NCBI GenBank assembly: GCA_040508515.1
Contig: JBEVMS010000023.1
Coordinates: forward strand, 1 to 10,176
DNA: 10,176 bases
Source: JBEVMS01 sp040508515
GTDB taxonomy: Bacteria; Pseudomonadota; Gammaproteobacteria; Xanthomonadales; Rhodanobacteraceae
Reading direction: 5' to 3'
A program made the position numbers and the translations under genes. The notes beneath the pieces are model-generated. The model searched no databases. It was not told the DNA's origin and saw nothing but the letters and a program-made list of their open reading frames with translations. Shown piece after piece: positions 6,651-10,176 of the stretch. How positions within the stretch are numbered: the first letter of the stretch is position 1; each line of letters starts with the position of its first letter.

Positions 6651-7388
6651 ATGATGCGGTTTGCTTCTTTCCGATATGCCTCGCTGGCGCTTGGCGCCGC
6701 GCTGATCGGGCTGGCGGGTTGTTCGCCATCGGCCGATCCTGGCGCCGCCGACAAAAGCCAGACGGCGCTGGCCAAACCGACCGAGCCGAGCCAGGCGCTG
6801 GATACCTATCGCCAACTGGTGCGCATCGGCAACGACGAGATGGCCGTCACCGTCGGCAAGGACATCGTCAGCCGTTATCCCGCTAGTGCTGCCGCCAAGG
6901 AAGTGCAGCAGAGCCTGCCGGCGATCGAGAAACGCTGGACCGAGAACAGCGAGAAAAATCGCCTGCAGGCCCTGTGGCTTTACCAGACCTCGCCGATGGA
7001 AGGCGGCACCCAGTCGACCGCCACCATTTACAGCAGCCGACCCTCCGGCGATCAGATGGTGCGGCTGATCCTGCGCCGGCATACCGCGTGGGGGCAAAGC
7101 GTGTTCCTGTTCGGCAGCGGGCATGGTTTCGTCTGCAAGGGCAATTGCACCATCAGCGCCACGTTCGACGACGCCACGCGGCCGATCAAGGGCTTCCTGC
7201 CGACCACCGGCGAGCCGGCGATGTTCATCCGCGATGACGCGGCCTTCATCAAGGCACTACAGAAGGCCAAGAAAATCACCCTGGAAGTAACCAGCGCCGA
7301 TCAGGGTAAGCAGCGCCTGATTTACGAAGTGGCGGGCTTTCAGCCGGACAAGTGGGTCGCCGTGGGCAAGGGCGGAAAAGCCAAATAG
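6651..7388 (+). CDS. Putative lipoprotein of unknown function
   Basis: The 245-aa product starts with a lipoprotein signal: a positive n-region (MMRFASFR), a hydrophobic stretch rich in A and L, and lipobox LAGC at 21-24, with Cys24 as the acylated residue. Ser at +2 does not suggest inner-membrane retention by the E. coli rule, so the outer membrane is likelier. A Pro/Ala/Lys-rich linker precedes a helical part (about 46-105: ALDTYRQLVRIGNDEMAVTVG) that could be one or two TPR-like helix pairs. A beta-rich C-terminal domain follows (about 107-237). In it RLILRRHTAWGQSVFLF, FVCKGNCTISATFDD (Cys162 and Cys166, a possible disulfide) and a repeated K/E pattern recall periplasmic domains of IalB-like proteins. 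That comparison is weak. The start is ATG 6651 or 6654; GGA a few bases upstream fits the second slightly better. I do not know its function. Confidence 0.8.
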   Translation: MMRFASFRYASLALGAALIGLAGCSPSADPGAADKSQTALAKPTEPSQALDTYRQLVRIGNDEMAVTVGKDIVSRYPASAAAKEVQQSLPAIEKRWTENSEKNRLQALWLYQTSPMEGGTQSTATIYSSRPSGDQMVRLILRRHTAWGQSVFLFGSGHGFVCKGNCTISATFDDATRPIKGFLPTTGEPAMFIRDDAAFIKALQKAKKITLEVTSADQGKQRLIYEVAGFQPDKWVAVGKGGKAK

Positions 7389-7436
7389 ACGGCCGCGCCG
7401 CGGCTGAGGTCGGAGTCAGCCAACGCAGGTGCAGCC

Positions 7437-7892
7437 ATGATCAAACACGCATGCGCAACCGTTCTGATGATGTTGGCGCTGGGCGCATGCTCCAGCGTTC
7501 CCGAGCAGCGCCAAGCCCAGCATCAGGCGCAACGCCAGGCGGCCTTTGTTGAGGCGGCTGGTGCGCCGATCAATCGCTTCAATTACACCCGCTTCTATGC
7601 CTGGGAAGCACTCGGGCCACGCCAGATGGCACTGTTTACCCGGCCGGATGAGGCGTGGCTGCTGAGTTTCAAGGCGCCGTGCTACCGGCTGGATACGACC
7701 ACCGGGATCGCGCTGACCTCGCAGCAGCAGCAAGTCTGGATCAACTTCGATCAAGTGACCGCGCTGCATGGCGGATTGCCATGCACCATCATCAAGATTC
7801 AGCCGGTGGACATGCGCCGGCTCAAAGCGGCGCAAACTGCGCAACGGCAAATCCAGGTGCGTCCGCGACCTTCCGCGGCCGCCGGCGAGTGA
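7437..7892 (+). CDS. Small lipoprotein, DUF6491-like
   Basis: The 151-aa product has a lipoprotein signal with lipobox LGAC at 15-18 (Cys18). A glutamine-rich linker (QRQAQHQAQRQ) leads into a compact domain. The domain contains RFYAWEALGPRQMALFTRP (52-70), EAWLLSFKAPC (72-82), a TGIALTS strand (89-95), VWINFDQV (100-107) and PCTIIKIQPVD (115-125). This pattern matches what I recall of DUF6491, a family of unknown function found mainly in Xanthomonadales. Cys82 and Cys116 may form a disulfide in the periplasm. ATG 7437 has AGGTG five nucleotides upstream. It follows the preceding lipoprotein gene by 48 bp on the same strand, so the two may be co-transcribed. The preceding protein is not a paralogue. 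The family assignment is from memory of its motifs and no role is known. Confidence 0.75.
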   Translation: MIKHACATVLMMLALGACSSVPEQRQAQHQAQRQAAFVEAAGAPINRFNYTRFYAWEALGPRQMALFTRPDEAWLLSFKAPCYRLDTTTGIALTSQQQQVWINFDQVTALHGGLPCTIIKIQPVDMRRLKAAQTAQRQIQVRPRPSAAAGE

Positions 7893-8015
7893 GCGCGCTT
7901 TACCTGCGACAACGGCCCGTTTCTGCCGCGGCCGATGCATGCCGAGGAAGGTGCCGCCGGCCGCTGCCAACGCGCTCTGAAGGGGCTGCCTCGCCCGAGT
8001 CCGCGTAGCGCCCGC
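7893..8015. other. Convergent intergenic gap, no clear terminator
   Basis: This gap lies between the 3' ends of the DUF6491-like gene and the ferritin-like gene. GCGGCC and GGCCGC around 7929-7965 could pair across a loop of about 25 nt, but there is no T run on either strand. No gene or recognisable site was found. Confidence 0.4.
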
Positions 8016-8864
8016 TTACCAGCGGCTGCAGCGTGCAGGCGCTCCATGCAGCAACAATTTTTCGGTGATCCGCGCCAACGGTTTTTCCAGCGCGTTCTGC
8101 AGCCGCGGTGGCAAATCCAGCGGCTTGAGCAGCATCTTCACCGTCATCTCGGCGGGGATGTGCCGGCGCAGCAACCCCTCGGCGCGACCGCTGATGCGCT
8201 TGAACTCGGCATGGTTGCCAACCAGCTCCGGGTAGCGGATGTTGAAGACATGGCGCAGCGCGATGCCGCTGTCTTCACTCTTGATTTCGCGCACCCGGCG
8301 CAATATCGCGCGGAAGATTTGATAACGGCTGATACCTTCGCGCTCGCGGTAGACACGGAACGCTTGATAGAAGTGCTTGTAGTGGCGCACTTCGTCGCTC
8401 TTGAGCCGATCGGTGAGGATTTTCAGCACCGGTTCGTCGGTGATCTCGTGGAGCGCGCGATAAAGACTGGCGGTACCGGTTTCCACCACGCAACGCGCGG
8501 CCAACTCCAGGCCGCGACAGGGTTCGAGTTCTTCGGCGGTGCATACCGCACCGTATTCCTGCCAGAACGCATCGAAGCCGGCCTGCCAATCGAACTCGGG
8601 CCATACCGCTTTGACGTAGGCGGCCAGCGCCCGGCCGTGCTGCAGTTCTTCGTGTTCCCAGTGCTGGCCCAGCCAACCCTGCAATTCGCTGTCGCCGGTG
8701 AAGTGGTCGACCAGGTTGTGGGTGTACAGATCCGAGCCACTTTCGACGAACGACGAAGAGCACAGCAAGAAAAACAGGTCTTCGTGGGAACGTACGCGGG
8801 CGATGTCGATCTTGCCTAAATCCAGGCTTTCCAGTGTCCATGGCAGCAAGTTCGTGTAGCTCAC
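8016..8864 (-). CDS. Ferritin-like diiron protein
   Basis: The 282-aa helical protein carries a full set of ligands for a carboxylate-bridged diiron site: Glu41 (ESGSDLY), Glu73 and His76 (HEELQH), Glu128 (VVETGTAS), and Glu158 with His161 (DEVRH). The two E-x-x-H pairs on separate helices define the ferritin-like superfamily, which includes acyl-ACP desaturases, N-oxygenases and ribonucleotide reductase R2. The helices span about 28-165. The remaining 120 residues are an extra helical, basic C-terminal part. The length is near that of acyl-ACP desaturases rather than ferritin or bacterioferritin (about 160), so an oxidase or desaturase activity is likelier than iron storage. The substrate is unknown. 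I chose GTG 8864 because AGGAAG lies 8 nt upstream; a TTG at 8903 would add 13 residues without a good ribosome site. It is divergent from the alcohol dehydrogenase gene. Confidence 0.85.
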   Translation of the reverse strand: MSYTNLLPWTLESLDLGKIDIARVRSHEDLFFLLCSSSFVESGSDLYTHNLVDHFTGDSELQGWLGQHWEHEELQHGRALAAYVKAVWPEFDWQAGFDAFWQEYGAVCTAEELEPCRGLELAARCVVETGTASLYRALHEITDEPVLKILTDRLKSDEVRHYKHFYQAFRVYREREGISRYQIFRAILRRVREIKSEDSGIALRHVFNIRYPELVGNHAEFKRISGRAEGLLRRHIPAEMTVKMLLKPLDLPPRLQNALEKPLARITEKLLLHGAPARCSRW

Positions 8865-8940
8865 TCTTGACGCTTCCTGTAGCAACGATGGGGCTTGCGC
8901 CAAGGCGCAACAGGCAGATTACGACACCCGCACATCATCT

Positions 8941-8969
8941 TGATAGCCATAGACAACCGATAGCTGTCA
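8941..8969. promoter_or_regulatory. Imperfect inverted repeat, candidate operator
   Basis: Arms TGATAGCCAT (8941-8950) and ATAGCTGTCA (8960-8969) are inverted copies matching at eight of ten positions, with a 9-bp spacer. The site ends 20 bp before a perfect TATAAT. Its centre is about 47 bp before the expected transcription start of the alcohol dehydrogenase gene, where LysR-type and similar activators bind. No regulator gene is visible in the window. It could also affect the divergent ferritin-like gene. Confidence 0.5.
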
Positions 8970-8989
8970 GGGACGGTAATTAATTCCCT

Positions 8990-8995
8990 TATAAT
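8990..8995 (+). promoter_or_regulatory. Candidate -10 box of the alcohol dehydrogenase promoter
   Basis: TATAAT is an exact sigma-70 -10 match in an AT-rich patch (about 8976-8997) that stands out from the GC-rich surroundings. At the proper spacing of 16-18 bp there is no recognisable -35 box. CTGTCA at 8964-8969 is a partial match but 20 bp away. A perfect -10 with a poor -35 next to an inverted repeat suggests a promoter needing an activator. The leader would be about 66 nt. Confidence 0.55.
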
Positions 8996-9067
8996 TGATC
9001 GATCGTTTACCCGGGCCGCCGCCGTGGCGTGTGCGGCCAACTCCCCCGGATGCTTGGAGACTTCCCC

Positions 9068-10132
9068 ATGATTTCAACATTTAGCTTTGCCGCGCCAGCC
9101 GCCAAGGCGCCGCTGGCACCTTACCGCTTCGATCGTCGCGCGCCGCGCGCACAAGACGTGGTGATAGAGATTCTGTATTGCGGCATCTGCCATTCGGACG
9201 TGCACACGGTGCGCGACGAGTGGGGCAACCAGCAGTACCCGATCGTGCCTGGGCACGAGATCGTCGGTCGCGTGATCGCGGTCGGCAGCGAGGTCAGCAA
9301 GTTCAAGGTCGGCGACATGGCCGGCGTCGGCTGCATGGTCGATTCCTGCCGCGAATGCGCCAATTGCAAGGAGGACCTGGAGCAGTTCTGCGCGCAGGGC
9401 GCCACCTTCACTTACGCCAGCAAGGATCGACAGGACGGCAGCGTTACCCAGGGCGGCTATTCCAGCCACATCGTGGTCGATCAAGCCTTCACGCTGCATA
9501 TCCCCGAGTCGCTCGATCCGGCCGCCGCCGCGCCGCTGCTGTGCGCAGGCATCACCACGTATTCGCCGCTGAAGCATTGGAAGATCGGCAAGGGCCACAA
9601 GGTCGGTGTGGTCGGTTTGGGCGGCCTGGGCCATATGGCGCTGAAGCTGGCGCACGCCTTCGGCGCCACCGTAGTGCAGTTCACCACCTCCGAATCCAAG
9701 CGTGCGGACGCGCTGCGCCTAGGCGCCGACGATGTGGTGATGTCCAACGATCCGGCGCAGATGGCCAAGCACGCCGGCACGTTCGATTTCATCCTCGACA
9801 CCGTGTCGGCCAAGCACGATCTGGACGTCTATTTGCAGATGCTCAAGCGCGACGGCACCATGACCCTGCTGGGCGTGCCGGAACAACCTGCCACGCTGGG
9901 CGCCGCGCCGCTGATCTTCGGCCGTCGCCAGTTGGCCGGCTCGCTGATCGGCGGTGTGGCCGAGACGCAGGAGATGCTGAACTTCTGCGCCGAGCACGGT
10001 ATCGTTTCGGACATTGAGACGATCCGCATCCAGGACGTCAACGAGGCTTACGAGCGCATGCTCAAGAGCGACGTGAAGTACCGTTTCGTGATCGACATGG
10101 CCTCGCTCAAAGAGTCCGCTGCCGCGGCCTGA
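9068..10132 (+). CDS. Zinc-dependent NAD(P) alcohol dehydrogenase (YahK / cinnamyl-alcohol dehydrogenase type)
   Basis: The 354-aa medium-chain dehydrogenase interconverts alcohols and aldehydes. Relatives such as E. coli YahK mainly reduce aldehydes with NADPH in the cytoplasm. The N-terminal catalytic domain has the zinc ligands Cys41 (CGICHSD), His63 (PGHE) and Cys159 (LLCAGIT). The structural zinc is held by Cys94, Cys97, Cys100 and Cys108. The nucleotide-binding motif is GLGGLG at 183-188. After the second strand the sequence runs QFTTSESKRADAL, with Ser/Thr and Lys/Arg where an NAD enzyme would have Asp, which fits NADP preference. The gene starts at ATG 9068, with GGAG at 9056-9059 eight nucleotides upstream. 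The Ala-rich end (SAAAA) is unremarkable. It is divergent from the ferritin-like gene and has its own promoter region. The exact substrate is unknown; aldehyde detoxification is an inference from the family. Confidence 0.93.
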   Translation: MISTFSFAAPAAKAPLAPYRFDRRAPRAQDVVIEILYCGICHSDVHTVRDEWGNQQYPIVPGHEIVGRVIAVGSEVSKFKVGDMAGVGCMVDSCRECANCKEDLEQFCAQGATFTYASKDRQDGSVTQGGYSSHIVVDQAFTLHIPESLDPAAAAPLLCAGITTYSPLKHWKIGKGHKVGVVGLGGLGHMALKLAHAFGATVVQFTTSESKRADALRLGADDVVMSNDPAQMAKHAGTFDFILDTVSAKHDLDVYLQMLKRDGTMTLLGVPEQPATLGAAPLIFGRRQLAGSLIGGVAETQEMLNFCAEHGIVSDIETIRIQDVNEAYERMLKSDVKYRFVIDMASLKESAAAA

Positions 10133-10176
10133 TAGCGCGGTGGTGAAGCTGTAAAGACCGGGGCCGCGCGAGCGGC

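Noticed and set aside
7391..7404. GC-rich hairpin (GCCGC-gcc-GCGGC) between the two lipoprotein genes as a terminator
   Set aside because: The stem is only 5 bp and no T run follows; such hairpins are frequent by chance at this GC content.
7935..8819. 294-codon + strand frame opposite the ferritin-like gene
   Set aside because: The minus strand encodes a protein with a complete diiron ligand set; the + strand product shows no motif.
8865..8903. 13-residue extension of the ferritin-like protein from TTG 8903
   Set aside because: The GTG at 8864 has AGGAAG at ideal spacing, and the extension has no good ribosome site.
8996..9005. TGATCGATCG repeat near the alcohol dehydrogenase promoter as an operator
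   Set aside because: It is very short, lies at or after the expected transcription start, and the larger inverted repeat upstream is a better candidate.

Overview
The window is a GC-rich, densely packed chromosomal segment with strong G/C bias at third codon positions. The gene content suggests a gammaproteobacterium of the Xanthomonadales/Lysobacterales, of the Rhodanobacter, Dyella or Xanthomonas kind. This rests on a small lipoprotein of the DUF6491 type, known mainly from that order, and on the overall composition. The taxonomic call is an inference. I see no tRNA, rRNA, CRISPR array, insertion sequence or integrase.

Region 1 (1-253) holds a short + strand reading frame ending at 193, possibly the tail of a MarR-like regulator and possibly broken. 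It converges on the operon that follows and is separated from it by a small inverted repeat. Region 2 (254-5737, minus strand) is the core of the window. It runs folE (GTP cyclohydrolase I), then a kleisin-like protein (464 aa), a small tandem winged-helix (KITE-like) protein (239 aa) and a 933-aa SMC-like ATPase with head, hinge and coiled-coil arms. The last three have the order and make-up of a bacterial condensin of the MksFEB / JetABC type. No nuclease-like fourth gene (MksG/JetD) is visible. All four genes overlap their neighbours, so they are probably co-transcribed and translationally coupled.

Region 3 (5893-7892, plus strand) is divergent from folE. It carries a P-loop kinase of the phosphoribulokinase/uridine kinase superfamily and two unrelated secreted lipoproteins of unknown function. 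Region 4 (8016-8864, minus strand) is a ferritin-like diiron protein with a complete set of metal ligands. It is divergent from region 5 (9068-10132), a two-zinc, medium-chain alcohol dehydrogenase of the YahK/cinnamyl-alcohol dehydrogenase type. The space between them holds a perfect TATAAT box and a 29-bp imperfect inverted repeat placed like an activator site.

Most of the window is housekeeping or accessory metabolism. The item most worth following is the nuclease-less condensin operon fused to folE. The complex class is described in general (MukBEF, MksBEF, Wadjet). This version has short arms, an SGGQQ signature, no fourth gene and a folate-pathway gene in front, and I cannot place it confidently in a named subfamily from the sequence alone.
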